From contig JAFYWX010000043.1 in assembly GCA_017546445.1 (NCBI GenBank), positions 1-64,000 on the forward strand: a stretch of 64,000 nt of DNA, in the 5' to 3' direction. A program made the position numbers and the translations under genes. The DNA comes from Akkermansia sp. Lineage in GTDB: Bacteria > Verrucomicrobiota > Verrucomicrobiia > Verrucomicrobiales > Akkermansiaceae. A model generated the notes under the pieces. That model was not told where the DNA came from, made no database searches, and saw nothing but the letters and a program-made list of their open reading frames with translations. Position 1 is the first letter of the stretch; each line of letters begins with the position of its first letter. This document shows, piece after piece, positions 56,702 through 64,000 of this stretch.

Positions 56702-56738
56702 ATGAGGGTATGGTGTGTCCACACGCCATACCCTCATG
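56702..56738 (+). promoter_or_regulatory. Hairpin covering a start codon
   Basis: atgagggtatgg(t)gtg pairs with cac(g)ccataccctcat around a 3-4-nt loop; the right arm runs into the ATG of the next small gene. It may be an operator, a translational control hairpin, or the terminator of the preceding gene, but no T stretch follows. Confidence 0.6.
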
Positions 56739-57041
56739 AATAATAAGAATCTTACCCGATACACTTACGAGAATACTGATTTCCAAGGCTGGCGTGTCAG
56801 CATCCAGCGCTGTGGGCGCATTGTGACCCGCTACTTTTCAGACCTGCAGTATGGGTCTGAGGAGGAATCCAAAGCTGCAGCTGTAGAATACAGGGATGCC
56901 GTGCTGGCCAACATGGCCGCACACCGCAACGACCTGCCCAGCTACATGGATCACGAACTGGAACATGTGCAGCAACTGCTCCGGGAAAAAGGGGCAGGCT
57001 TTACTCATCATGATCAATCTCGCGGAGCTTCTCGCGCTTAG
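56736..57041 (+). CDS. Small AP2-domain-like protein
   Basis: The 101 residues include GWRVSIQRCGRIVTRYFSDL followed by QYGSEEESKAAAVEYRDAV, the pattern of an AP2/ERF-type DNA-binding fold: three strands (W-V-I, F), then a helix with A-A-x-x-RD. Bacterial single-domain AP2 proteins are little studied. The start codon lies in the right arm of a hairpin. The 3' end overlaps the convergent gene at 57,001 by 41 bp. Confidence 0.6.
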   Translation: MNNKNLTRYTYENTDFQGWRVSIQRCGRIVTRYFSDLQYGSEEESKAAAVEYRDAVLANMAAHRNDLPSYMDHELEHVQQLLREKGAGFTHHDQSRGASRA

Positions 57042-57441
57042 CACGGTTGGCTCGCTCTGTGGCAGGGGTGGCAAGAACCTGCGGGCCAAGCAGTTCGCAC
57101 AATTCAGCACTGCCATAGAACTGAGCAGCCTCCACTCGGTCGAACTGCAGGGCGAGCCGCTGCAGCACATCAATAATAGGCTGTTTCACGCCTTCTGTAT
57201 TGTCGATATACTGCCAGAGCAGCCCGGCATCTACGGCAAGCAGCTCCTGCTGAGCGGCAAGGCTCTCTCGCACTTTCGCCAACGGAGCGGAGATATCTCC
57301 AGCCTCGGTAATGGACTCCAATGCCTCTGCTTCCTGTTCCAATGCTGCAACCAGACGGTCGCACACAGCTGCCATGGGATCGGCTTCGGCGGCGTATAGC
57401 ACCGAGCTTGCAATGAAGAGAGAGGCAAGAGTCTTATACAT
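57001..57441 (-). CDS. Small secreted helical protein
   Basis: The 146 residues comprise a signal peptide (MYKTLASLFIASSVLYAA) and a helical, acidic mature part with a short charged tail (ANRAKREKLREIDHDE). The build (exported, Ala/Leu/Glu-rich helices, one or two Cys) is like that of the proteins at 8,452 and 23,247. A promoter on the minus strand (TTGACA, 18 bp, TAAAAT at 57,448-57,453) ends 6 nt before the ATG. Function unknown. Confidence 0.68.
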   Translation of the reverse strand: MYKTLASLFIASSVLYAAEADPMAAVCDRLVAALEQEAEALESITEAGDISAPLAKVRESLAAQQELLAVDAGLLWQYIDNTEGVKQPIIDVLQRLALQFDRVEAAQFYGSAELCELLGPQVLATPATERANRAKREKLREIDHDE

Positions 57442-57516
57442 GCCCGTATTTTAGGCCTTTTCTACAAGGAATGTCAAGCAAAGAGCATTCCCCTCGTGCA
57501 ATTTGTGCTTTTCTTC

Positions 57517-57545
57517 GTGACAAAATGCGGCATATGCGCTAGTAT
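57517..57545 (+). promoter_or_regulatory. Promoter of kdsB
   Basis: GTGACA, 17 bp and TAGTAT, with a leader of about 27 nt before the ATG. Confidence 0.5.
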
Positions 57546-57578
57546 AGAAGCACAAAAAAACACCTATTAAACCTACTC

Positions 57579-58400
57579 ATGTCACAGTCCATCCTTATCG
57601 TAATTCCCGCCCGCTATGCTTCCACGCGTCTGCCCGGAAAGCCCCTTGTCAAGATTGCCGGGGTTGAAATGATTAAGCGCGTGGCCGATATTGCTGCCTC
57701 CATCTGCCGAAAGAACGACAACTGCTCCTATGTGGTTGCCACGGATGACCAGCGCATTGTCGATTTCTGCCAGGGCACCGAAATTCCTGTGGTGATGACA
57801 GCTGAAACCTGCCGCAGCGGCACAGAGCGCTGCTGGGATGCCGTGAGCCAGCAGGCCACTGCCCCCGATTTCATTGTAAACCTGCAGGGCGATAATCCTC
57901 TCTGCCCGCCCTGGGTCATTCAGCAGCTCATTGATGAGTGGAAGGCTTGCCCGGCCGATGTGTTCACCCCCTGCATTCACCTGGATTGGGCTGAATATGA
58001 CCGCCTGGTGGAATCCAAGAAAACCACGCCGTACAGCGGCACTACCGTGCTGGTGGACAAAAACGGGTATGCACTTGCTTTCTCCAAGAGCACCATTCCC
58101 GCCATCCGCAAGCCGGAGAAGGCCCGCGAGACGATGGAGAAGAGCCCGGTGCGCCGCCACGTGGGCCTGTATGCCTATACCTACTCTGCCCTCAAGAACT
58201 ACTTCGAGCTGCCGGAAGGCGACTACGAGAAGGGCTGCGTGGAAGGCCTGGAGCAGATGCGTTTCCTCTACAACGGCCTGCGCGTGAAGATGGTGGAGGT
58301 GAATTACCGCGGACGCAAGACCACCAGCGGTGTGGACTCTCCTGAGGACGTTGCACGCGTGGAGGCTATTCTTGCAGAATACGGCGAGTACGAGCTCTAA
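57579..58400 (+). CDS. kdsB: 3-deoxy-manno-octulosonate cytidylyltransferase
   Basis: The enzyme activates Kdo as CMP-Kdo for lipopolysaccharide. The N-terminal nucleotide motif is IPARYASTRLPGKPL; VATDD, MTAETCRSGTERC and NLQGDNPL follow the family. The length of 273 is slightly long. It implies a Kdo-containing outer membrane. uppS starts 8 bp downstream. Confidence 0.94.
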   Translation: MSQSILIVIPARYASTRLPGKPLVKIAGVEMIKRVADIAASICRKNDNCSYVVATDDQRIVDFCQGTEIPVVMTAETCRSGTERCWDAVSQQATAPDFIVNLQGDNPLCPPWVIQQLIDEWKACPADVFTPCIHLDWAEYDRLVESKKTTPYSGTTVLVDKNGYALAFSKSTIPAIRKPEKARETMEKSPVRRHVGLYAYTYSALKNYFELPEGDYEKGCVEGLEQMRFLYNGLRVKMVEVNYRGRKTTSGVDSPEDVARVEAILAEYGEYEL

Positions 58401-58407
58401 TGCATTC

Positions 58408-59109
58408 ATGAGCGCAATTCCGCAACATATTGCCATCATCATGGATGGCAACGGCCGCTGGGCTAAGCAGAAGGGCATTCTTCGTGCCAAGGGGCACGAG
58501 GAAGGCGGGCAGACGGTGCAGCGCACGCTGGACCTCTGCCTGGAGCACGGTGTGAAGTGGCTCACGCTCTATGCTTTCTCCACAGAGAACTGGGGACGCT
58601 CCAAACTGGAAGTGAACGCCCTGATGCACCTGCTGGATAAGTACCTGAAAGAGCGCACACCCGAGATGATGGAGAAGAATGTGCGCCTGCACGCGATTGG
58701 CGAGCTGCACATGCTGCCGGATAACTGCCGCGAGCAGCTTCAGGCCAGCATTGACGCCACCAAGGAAAACACAGGGCTGAACCTGGTGCTCGCGCTCTCC
58801 TATGGCTCCCGCCAGGAGATTACCGCAGCCATGCGCAATCTGGCCGAACAGGTGCAGAGCGGCACACTGGCCCCCCAGGATATTACTCCGGAGATGATTT
58901 CTGACAATCTCTACACAGCCGGCATGCCGGACCCGGATCTCCTTATCCGCACCAGCGGTGAGATGCGCATCTCAAACTACCTGCTCTGGCAAATCAGCTA
59001 CGCAGAGCTCTACGTGACTGATGTGCTCTGGCCGGACTTCGGCCGCGAGGAGTTTGAAGCCGCCCTGGCTGAATATGCCCGGCGCGAGCGCCGCTACGGA
59101 AAACGCTGA
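58408..59109 (+). CDS. uppS: Isoprenyl (undecaprenyl) diphosphate synthase
   Basis: The enzyme builds the C55 lipid carrier for cell-wall synthesis. Signatures are IAIIMDGNGRWAKQKG (catalytic Asp), LTLYAFSTENWGRS, and RTSGEMRISNYLLWQISYAE near the end. The length of 233 is normal. The start gives the family N-terminus MSAIPQHIAI. Confidence 0.95.
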   Translation: MSAIPQHIAIIMDGNGRWAKQKGILRAKGHEEGGQTVQRTLDLCLEHGVKWLTLYAFSTENWGRSKLEVNALMHLLDKYLKERTPEMMEKNVRLHAIGELHMLPDNCREQLQASIDATKENTGLNLVLALSYGSRQEITAAMRNLAEQVQSGTLAPQDITPEMISDNLYTAGMPDPDLLIRTSGEMRISNYLLWQISYAELYVTDVLWPDFGREEFEAALAEYARRERRYGKR

Positions 59110-59136
59110 AGCTCCAGCCCCGCCCGGTTTTGATAT

Positions 59137-59167
59137 TACCCCCGCCGCAGGATATGCGGCGGGGGTA
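59137..59167. terminator. Bidirectional terminator
   Basis: tacccccgccgca and tgcggcgggggta form a perfect 13-bp stem with a 5-nt loop between two convergent genes. Confidence 0.85.
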
Positions 59168-59193
59168 TTGAATTTTACGTTTCCTACGACTCC

Positions 59194-59922
59194 TTATCTG
59201 GTATAGGCATTGGAGACAAGGGCCTTTTCACCAGCCTGAATGCGCAGCATTTCCATCTGCAGGCGGGTCAGTTCCTCATCGAAATAGACAGGAGTAAGCG
59301 GACGCCAGGAAGCCACACGCCCCATGTAATCCATGGTGGTGCGCAGATGCGTGGCAAGCGGAGAATCCATATCCAGCAGCGGTTCAATGAGTTTGAAGGC
59401 GGCGGAAAGATAGCGCTTGCTGGCATTGCGCGGGCGCGGACCAGCCAGGGCCATGTTATCAAAACGGAAGCCAACGTCCATGAGGTAGGTGTGCTCCAGC
59501 GAGAAAGGCACAAGAGCTATGCGCTCTATATCCAGATAAATACAGACCCGGCAGAGCTGCTGCAGCAGACCGCAGATGACGATGGAGGGCAGCACTCGGC
59601 CATTGCTCACCATCATATCCAGCGGCTCGCCCTTGATACGCTCCATGGCCAGGTGCCAGGTGCCATCGGCCTCCAGCAGCTCCAGCGGTGCAGCAATATT
59701 GGGGTGCGCCAGACGCGCCTGAAGCCTGGCAGTTTCCACAAAGAAACGAACCTTGCGGTCGTCCAGCATGGCGGTGGGACGCAGGCTTCGCAGCAGAACC
59801 TCGCGGCTCATGTTTTTCTGAGTGGCGGCGTAGGTCACCGTATCTGCATCCTCCTCGTGTACAGAGGTGAGGATGTACTGATTGGCTACTACCCGGGGCA
59901 GACTGTAAGCGGAATAGGGCAT
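59194..59922 (-). CDS. Ser/Thr-kinase-like pseudokinase
   Basis: The 242 residues follow a bacterial Ser/Thr kinase N-lobe: YILTSVHEEDADTVTYAA (glycine loop lacking its glycines), SREVLLRSLRP in place of REVALKxLRP so that the ATP-binding Lys is Arg45, FFVETARLQARLAHPNIAAP with the helix-C Glu, and the hinge HLAMERIKGEPL. In the C-lobe the HRDxKxxN loop is replaced by VPFSLEHTYLM, and no clear DFG is left. I infer a pseudokinase or scaffold. There is no signal peptide. It lies 12 bp downstream of the GH29 gene on the same strand. Confidence 0.72.
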   Translation of the reverse strand: MPYSAYSLPRVVANQYILTSVHEEDADTVTYAATQKNMSREVLLRSLRPTAMLDDRKVRFFVETARLQARLAHPNIAAPLELLEADGTWHLAMERIKGEPLDMMVSNGRVLPSIVICGLLQQLCRVCIYLDIERIALVPFSLEHTYLMDVGFRFDNMALAGPRPRNASKRYLSAAFKLIEPLLDMDSPLATHLRTTMDYMGRVASWRPLTPVYFDEELTRLQMEMLRIQAGEKALVSNAYTR

Positions 59923-59934
59923 GGTGGTTCAGAG

Positions 59935-61404
59935 TCAACCGTCGTAACCGAGCTTGAGCACCGGCAGTCCTTCCACCGCGTCAAACCAGGCCTCAGCAGG
60001 TATGATGATATCCAGATAATACTGCGTTTCACCGTCCTCGTCCTTCTCCTCCACACGCTCCATGGTCACCTCGCAATCTTCCTGGCCCAGAATGGTCGGG
60101 TAAACGGCATTCACCTGATTGGCAGGAATGCTCAGCACATAGTCCATTTCCTCCTCACCGGGTTCACGCTTAGGCAGGAAGAGGTAGATATCATCCCAAA
60201 CGACGGAGGCCAGAATTTCCTCCGGCAGGTCCACCATGCCCTCGAACGGACGGCTCTCGTAAATGGCCTCGCCATTCACCTTCATCCAGGCGCCTACACG
60301 CTTGAAAACCTCAACCTGCCCCTCGGGGATAGAGCCATCGGCCTTGGGGCCGATATTAAGCAGCAGGTTGCCACCCTTGGCGGCGCACTCCTGAAGCTGC
60401 AGAATAATCTTCTCCGGGCTCTTGTAGTTGAGGTGGTCCTCGCAGTGGTACCCCCAGCGGTTGCCCACGGTCATGCAGGCCTCCCAGTCGCGGCCGGGGT
60501 AGCCCTCGCGGGGAATTCGCTTTTCGGGGGTAGAGAAATCGCCCTTGGAGAAATCGAGCGCCTTACCATCCTCTGCCGGGTCAAAGCCGCTGAAGGAATA
60601 CAGGCGGTTATTGAAAAGCACGCCGGGGTTGGCATCGCGGCAAATCTGCATGAGTTCCTGGGCCTTCCAGGCCTCACCTTCAGCAGCGCCCTGGGAGTAA
60701 TCCCACCACATAATATCGATGGGGCCGTAGTTTCGCACCAGCTGGCGCACCTGCGTGTGCAGGTATTCCTGATAGGCGGCCTGGTTGCGCGGAATCTGTT
60801 TTTCCTGCAGCATGGTGGCTTGCCCCACGGGATAGCACAGGTCCGGGCAGATGGTATTGTCGTAATCCTGCTGGTGCCAGTCAATCACGCTGTGGTAAAG
60901 GCCCACCTTCATGCCGGCCTTGCGTGCAGATTCGGTGAATTCCTGCACCAGGTCACGCCCCAGCAGCTTACCGGTGCAGTAATCGGAGTTGCAGGCATCG
61001 AACAGAGCAAATCCTTCGTGGTGTTTGGAGGTCAGCACCATGTAGCGGCAGCCTGCCTCCTTGGCCAGCTCAGCCCAGGCTTCTGTACAGCCGGGCGCTG
61101 GCTGAAATTTCGGCAGGGTTTCGGCCGCATAGGTATCGGTGTCCAGCCCCAGGTTGCACTGAATCCACTCACCACCGCCGGGGGTATTCTGGAAATAGCC
61201 GGCCAGCCCGGAATAAAGGCCATAGTGAATGAACATACCGAACTTGGCATCTCGCCACCATTTCATGCGAGCATCGCGCTGCTCCTTAGTCTCCTGCACC
61301 GGGGCCACAACGGAGGGCTCAGGGGCAGCATTCACGGTAGCCGGACTCATGCCGGCCACAAATGCAGCACCTGCTAACGCATAGATGAAATTACGAACCT
61401 TCAT
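59935..61404 (-). CDS. GH29 alpha-L-fucosidase
   Basis: A secreted fucosidase (489 residues, signal peptide MKVRNFIYALAGAAFVAGMS). Family blocks are WWRDAKFGMFIHYGLYS, YMVLTSKHHEGFALFD and IDIMWWDYSQG with the nucleophile Asp. GNLLLNIGPKADGSIPEGQV marks the end of the barrel, followed by a C-terminal beta domain. It removes alpha-fucose from mucin or milk glycans. The promoter region is shared with the divergent thioesterase gene. Confidence 0.94.
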   Translation of the reverse strand: MKVRNFIYALAGAAFVAGMSPATVNAAPEPSVVAPVQETKEQRDARMKWWRDAKFGMFIHYGLYSGLAGYFQNTPGGGEWIQCNLGLDTDTYAAETLPKFQPAPGCTEAWAELAKEAGCRYMVLTSKHHEGFALFDACNSDYCTGKLLGRDLVQEFTESARKAGMKVGLYHSVIDWHQQDYDNTICPDLCYPVGQATMLQEKQIPRNQAAYQEYLHTQVRQLVRNYGPIDIMWWDYSQGAAEGEAWKAQELMQICRDANPGVLFNNRLYSFSGFDPAEDGKALDFSKGDFSTPEKRIPREGYPGRDWEACMTVGNRWGYHCEDHLNYKSPEKIILQLQECAAKGGNLLLNIGPKADGSIPEGQVEVFKRVGAWMKVNGEAIYESRPFEGMVDLPEEILASVVWDDIYLFLPKREPGEEEMDYVLSIPANQVNAVYPTILGQEDCEVTMERVEEKDEDGETQYYLDIIIPAEAWFDAVEGLPVLKLGYDG

Positions 61405-61435
61405 TGCTTATAATACTCGCAAAAATCCTTGCTTT

Positions 61436-61475
61436 TGTCAATAATATTGACAGTATGCATTGTTTATGCTAGAGT
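61436..61475 (+). promoter_or_regulatory. Thioesterase promoter with a palindrome shared with GH29
   Basis: TTGACA (61,447-61,452), 17 bp and TGCTAGAGT end 7 nt before the thioesterase ATG. The -35 lies in the palindrome tgtcaataatattgaca (61,436-61,452), whose other half offers a TTGACA to the divergent GH29 gene, although its spacing to TATTAT there is long (20 bp). Confidence 0.6.
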
Positions 61476-61482
61476 CAACTCT

Positions 61483-62202
61483 ATGAACGACTTCGCCCTT
61501 ACGCACACCATCACCAGCTACGAATGCTCCGAAGACCACCTGATGAAACCGGAATTCTTCCTGCATTTGTGCCAGGAGATGGCAGAAGAACACGCAGACC
61601 TTCATGATATGGGCTTTGGCTGGGCGGTGCGTAACCACAAAATCTGGGTGGAGACCCAGGGCAACTATGAGTTGTTCCGTCGTCCGGCATGGAAGGAGAC
61701 CATCACCCTGCGCACCAACACCGGCCAGGCCAGCCCGCTGCAGGCCCGCCGTTTTGTGGAAATGACGGATAAGGACGGCAATGTGCTGGCTCGCGCAGAC
61801 CTGATGTGGGTGCTCATCGACATCACCACGCGGCGCCCCTTCCCGCTGAAGCGTATGGAGTTTGCGTTCAAAGACATTGAATGCCCGCCCATCACCACGC
61901 CGCTGGAATGCCCGGAGTGGAGCGAGGCACCGCTCTGCTGCACGCCGCACACCGCTGCCCGCCGAGATGTGGACTTCAACGGCCATATCAACAACAGTGC
62001 CTACCTCATCTGGGCGCTTGATACCCTGCCCGCCGACCAGACACCGGAGGGCGCACCGGCTCGTTTCCACCTGACCTTCCGCAAGGAATGCATGCTGGGT
62101 GCCGAGGTGGAGGTGCAGCATTACCGCAGCGGCAACTTCACCCGCCACATCATTAACTCCGCCGAAGGCGTGCGCGCCGAAATTGAGGTGGAGTGGCGCT
62201 GA
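61483..62202 (+). CDS. Acyl-ACP thioesterase (FatA/FatB family)
   Basis: The enzyme releases fatty acids from acyl carrier protein. The 239 residues form two hotdog folds: the first with HTITSYECSEDHLMKPEFFL and MGFGWAVRNHKIWV, the second with RRDVDFNGHINNSAYLIWAL containing the catalytic Asp/Asn-His region (DxNxHxNN). In gut bacteria such enzymes set free medium or branched fatty acids; chain length is unknown. The start agrees with the promoter. Confidence 0.9.
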   Translation: MNDFALTHTITSYECSEDHLMKPEFFLHLCQEMAEEHADLHDMGFGWAVRNHKIWVETQGNYELFRRPAWKETITLRTNTGQASPLQARRFVEMTDKDGNVLARADLMWVLIDITTRRPFPLKRMEFAFKDIECPPITTPLECPEWSEAPLCCTPHTAARRDVDFNGHINNSAYLIWALDTLPADQTPEGAPARFHLTFRKECMLGAEVEVQHYRSGNFTRHIINSAEGVRAEIEVEWR

Positions 62203-62210
62203 AAATGGTG

Positions 62211-62239
62211 TTGCCAAATGGGCGGAATAGGTGTATGGT
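62211..62239 (+). promoter_or_regulatory. Promoter of the isochorismate synthase gene
   Basis: TTGCCA, 17 bp and TATGGT end 7 nt before the ATG at 62,247. Confidence 0.55.
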
Positions 62240-62246
62240 AGACGCC

Positions 62247-63272
62247 ATGCATTCCATACCGGCAGAAAAGTTAGACGCACTGTGCCACAGGCGCTGTGCC
62301 TTCGCGCTTTATTGCCTGCCGGGTGCACAGGAACCGGTCTTCTGCATGGCAAAGGATGGCCGCACCGAGGATGACCCGATTTTCAAGAACGGTTTCCTCT
62401 TTGCCACCTTTGAAAGCAGCAGCCTGTTCATCCCCGATGAGCTGAGCGAAGTGCCGGAGGCAGAACAATGGGAAGAGCTGGAGCTCATCCCCCAGGAAGC
62501 AGCCACGCCCCGCGGGAAGTATGCCGCCTTATTCGAGCACTACACCGGCCTCATCAAAAGCGGCCAGCTGCGCAAGATTGTGCTGGCACGTACCGCAGAT
62601 GTCCCGGTTGAACAGTCATTCTCTCCTGCCCGCGCCTTCGAGGCCGCCTGCCGTCAGAACCCTGCCGCGTTCAAGGCGCTGGTGCACACGCCGCAGTATG
62701 GCACCTGGCTGTTCTGCACGCCGGAGCAGCTCGTCACCGGCAGCGGAGACCGCTGGCACACCATGGCACTGGCAGGCACCCGCATTCCCAATCTCCTGCC
62801 CTGGGATGCCAAGAACCGCCGCGAACAAGCACTGGTGACCGACTTTATACGCGAGATTCTCACCCCCCTGGCCGATGAGATTGTGGAATCCCCGCTGGAA
62901 AACCTCCGCGCCGGACGCATCGAGCACCTCTGTACCCGTTTCAGCTTCCATATGCCACCCGGCAGGCTTCTCGCGCTGCTGGATCAGCTGCATCCCACCC
63001 CGGCGGTCTGTGGTTCACCCGTGGCGGAGGCCCGCCAGGTGCTGCAGCAGTACCCGGATATCGACCGCTCCTGCTACGCCGGGTATCTGGGCCCCTGGGG
63101 ACACGGTAGTGTGCAGCTTTACGTATCGCTGCGCTGCATGCAGATTTTCAACGGATTCTGCCGGCTCTACGCCGGAGGCGGCATCATGCCCGACTCCGTT
63201 GAGGAACAGGAATGGCAGGAAACGGTAAACAAAATGGCCTGCATGCAGCAGGCCATTGAGGAAGCTCATTGA
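62247..63272 (+). CDS. menF: Isochorismate synthase
   Basis: The enzyme converts chorismate to isochorismate, the entry to menaquinone. Blocks of the chorismate-binding domain are RKIVLARTADV, MALAGTRIPN, EHLCTRFSF and LHPTPAVCGSP, then YAGYLGPWG and LYAGGGIMPDS near the end. The 341 residues are rather short because the N-terminal part is reduced. I start at MHSIPAEK, which sits 7 nt after the -10 box. menF is preferred over entC because no siderophore genes are near. Confidence 0.88.
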   Translation: MHSIPAEKLDALCHRRCAFALYCLPGAQEPVFCMAKDGRTEDDPIFKNGFLFATFESSSLFIPDELSEVPEAEQWEELELIPQEAATPRGKYAALFEHYTGLIKSGQLRKIVLARTADVPVEQSFSPARAFEAACRQNPAAFKALVHTPQYGTWLFCTPEQLVTGSGDRWHTMALAGTRIPNLLPWDAKNRREQALVTDFIREILTPLADEIVESPLENLRAGRIEHLCTRFSFHMPPGRLLALLDQLHPTPAVCGSPVAEARQVLQQYPDIDRSCYAGYLGPWGHGSVQLYVSLRCMQIFNGFCRLYAGGGIMPDSVEEQEWQETVNKMACMQQAIEEAH

Positions 63273-63847
63273 TTTTCGCTCGTTTCTCCCCTCGGCGCCA
63301 GCGCCAGGAACATCAGCGTCCAGCCGGAGAATATCATCTCCACGGCTATAAGCGTGCCGATGAACCATGCAGAGGATTCCGGCCAGCCCCAGATAATCAT
63401 CACGCCCAGCACCAGGGAAATAAGCGCATTGAAAAAGCGCCAGAATCCCCCGTTGCTCCGGCGCATGCCGATGGCCACACCCATGCGCATAATGCCTGCA
63501 GTGAAGAGGCAGGCTCCGATGAACAGAGTCCACCATTCCATGGAAAGCATGGGCATGAACACAGTGAACACACCCACCACCAGATATAGAATGGCAGCCA
63601 GCAGGTTCCACCACCGGTCCTCCCGCCGGGTGATACACTGCACCAGCCGCACCAGACCAGCCACCCCCAGCACAAACCCGCTTACCCACACGGCAGAAAG
63701 CCCCAGCATGAGCGGAAAACTGAGCAATATGAAGCCCAGAACCAGCTCCAGCACCGCCAGCACGCAGGCCACCCAGGGGCGAGACATCAGGCGGCAGCCC
63801 ACGTTACAGGCGCAGAAATTGCGCCCCTCCTGATTACTGGCAGCCAT
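63266..63847 (-). CDS. HdeD-family (DUF308) membrane protein
   Basis: The 193 residues have a soluble N-terminus (about 25) and six membrane helices in two similar halves, the HdeD pattern, with short basic loops such as TRREDR and GMRRSNG. HdeD is linked to acid resistance in E. coli, but the family function is not settled. It overlaps menF by 7 bp at the 3' end and the sod gene by 14 bp at the 5' end. Confidence 0.82.
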   Translation of the reverse strand: MAASNQEGRNFCACNVGCRLMSRPWVACVLAVLELVLGFILLSFPLMLGLSAVWVSGFVLGVAGLVRLVQCITRREDRWWNLLAAILYLVVGVFTVFMPMLSMEWWTLFIGACLFTAGIMRMGVAIGMRRSNGGFWRFFNALISLVLGVMIIWGWPESSAWFIGTLIAVEMIFSGWTLMFLALAPRGETSENQ

Positions 63848-64000
63848 ATTTTTTCTCCTTGTTGTGGGTAAAGCGTTTCTCCACCGTGCGCCAGCAAATC
63901 TGGTTCATGAAAGCGTTGATGTAGTTAGCCCGGTTATTCGCATAGCGCAGATAATAAGCGTGTTCCCACACATCGCACACCAGCAGCGGACGCATCCGCG
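63834..64000 (-). CDS. Superoxide dismutase (Fe/Mn), 3' part only
   Basis: The visible frame ends with PLLVCDVWEHAYYLRYANN, RANYINAFMNQICWRTVEKR and FTHNKEKKYGCQ. DVWEHAYY is the signature of iron/manganese superoxide dismutases, with the metal-binding Asp and His. The N-terminal part is outside the window. The last bases overlap the HdeD-like start, so the two are probably co-transcribed. The metal cannot be decided from this fragment. Confidence 0.92.
   Translation of the reverse strand, partial: RMRPLLVCDVWEHAYYLRYANNRANYINAFMNQICWRTVEKRFTHNKEKKYGCQ

Overview
The window is about 57% GC and looks like a chromosomal segment of a gut-type verrucomicrobium, most likely Akkermansia or a close relative in Akkermansiaceae. 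The main evidence is two secreted proteins with the PEP-CTERM tail typical of that group (ATLSLLALAGLAARRRRK and a near-identical variant), secreted glycosidases for host glycans (GH84 beta-N-acetylglucosaminidase, GH29 alpha-L-fucosidase), almost no Shine-Dalgarno sequences, and many -10 boxes placed only about 6-10 nt before start codons. Assignment to a species would need a database search.

Positions 1-9,750 are partly accessory. They carry a class A beta-lactamase, a RhuM-like protein, an IS481-type transposase relic, two PEP-CTERM proteins and a Sel1-repeat pseudogene truncated at a short repeat element. Copies of a modular, hairpin-rich repeat family recur here, at 39 kb and at 45.5 kb. 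gatB and two secreted proteins of unknown function lie between them.

Positions 11,200-33,800 are mostly housekeeping: mutL diverging from mcsA-mcsB-clpC, then valS, a MarR regulator, a LACC1/YfiH-type enzyme, 5-formyl-THF cyclo-ligase, miaB, a transglutaminase-like protein, rnc, glnS, ribBA and a UvrD/PcrA helicase. Positions 33,800-43,500 hold GH84, a DsbD/ScsB-type reductase, a parvulin foldase, aroA and dnaG. Positions 43,500-46,500 carry a nuclease, secreted or lipoprotein unknowns and a large inverted repeat. Positions 46,500-52,300 carry anaerobic ribonucleotide reductase (nrdD, a separate glycyl-radical ORF, nrdG) followed upstream by a methyltransferase, sufE and argF. Positions 52,300-64,000 carry fabH, argH, a NAD synthetase homologue, kdsB, uppS, a pseudokinase, GH29, an acyl-ACP thioesterase, an isochorismate synthase, an HdeD-like protein and the end of a superoxide dismutase gene.

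The most notable observations are: (1) a class III ribonucleotide reductase whose glycyl-radical segment is a separate 70-residue ORF, with NrdR-box-like sites upstream; (2) three apparent pseudoenzymes that keep a family fold but lack catalytic signatures (McsB inside an mcsA-mcsB-clpC operon, a two-domain NAD synthetase homologue, a Ser/Thr kinase homologue); (3) widespread promoters that predict leaderless mRNAs; (4) a modular repeat family whose hairpins show a compensatory base-pair change.
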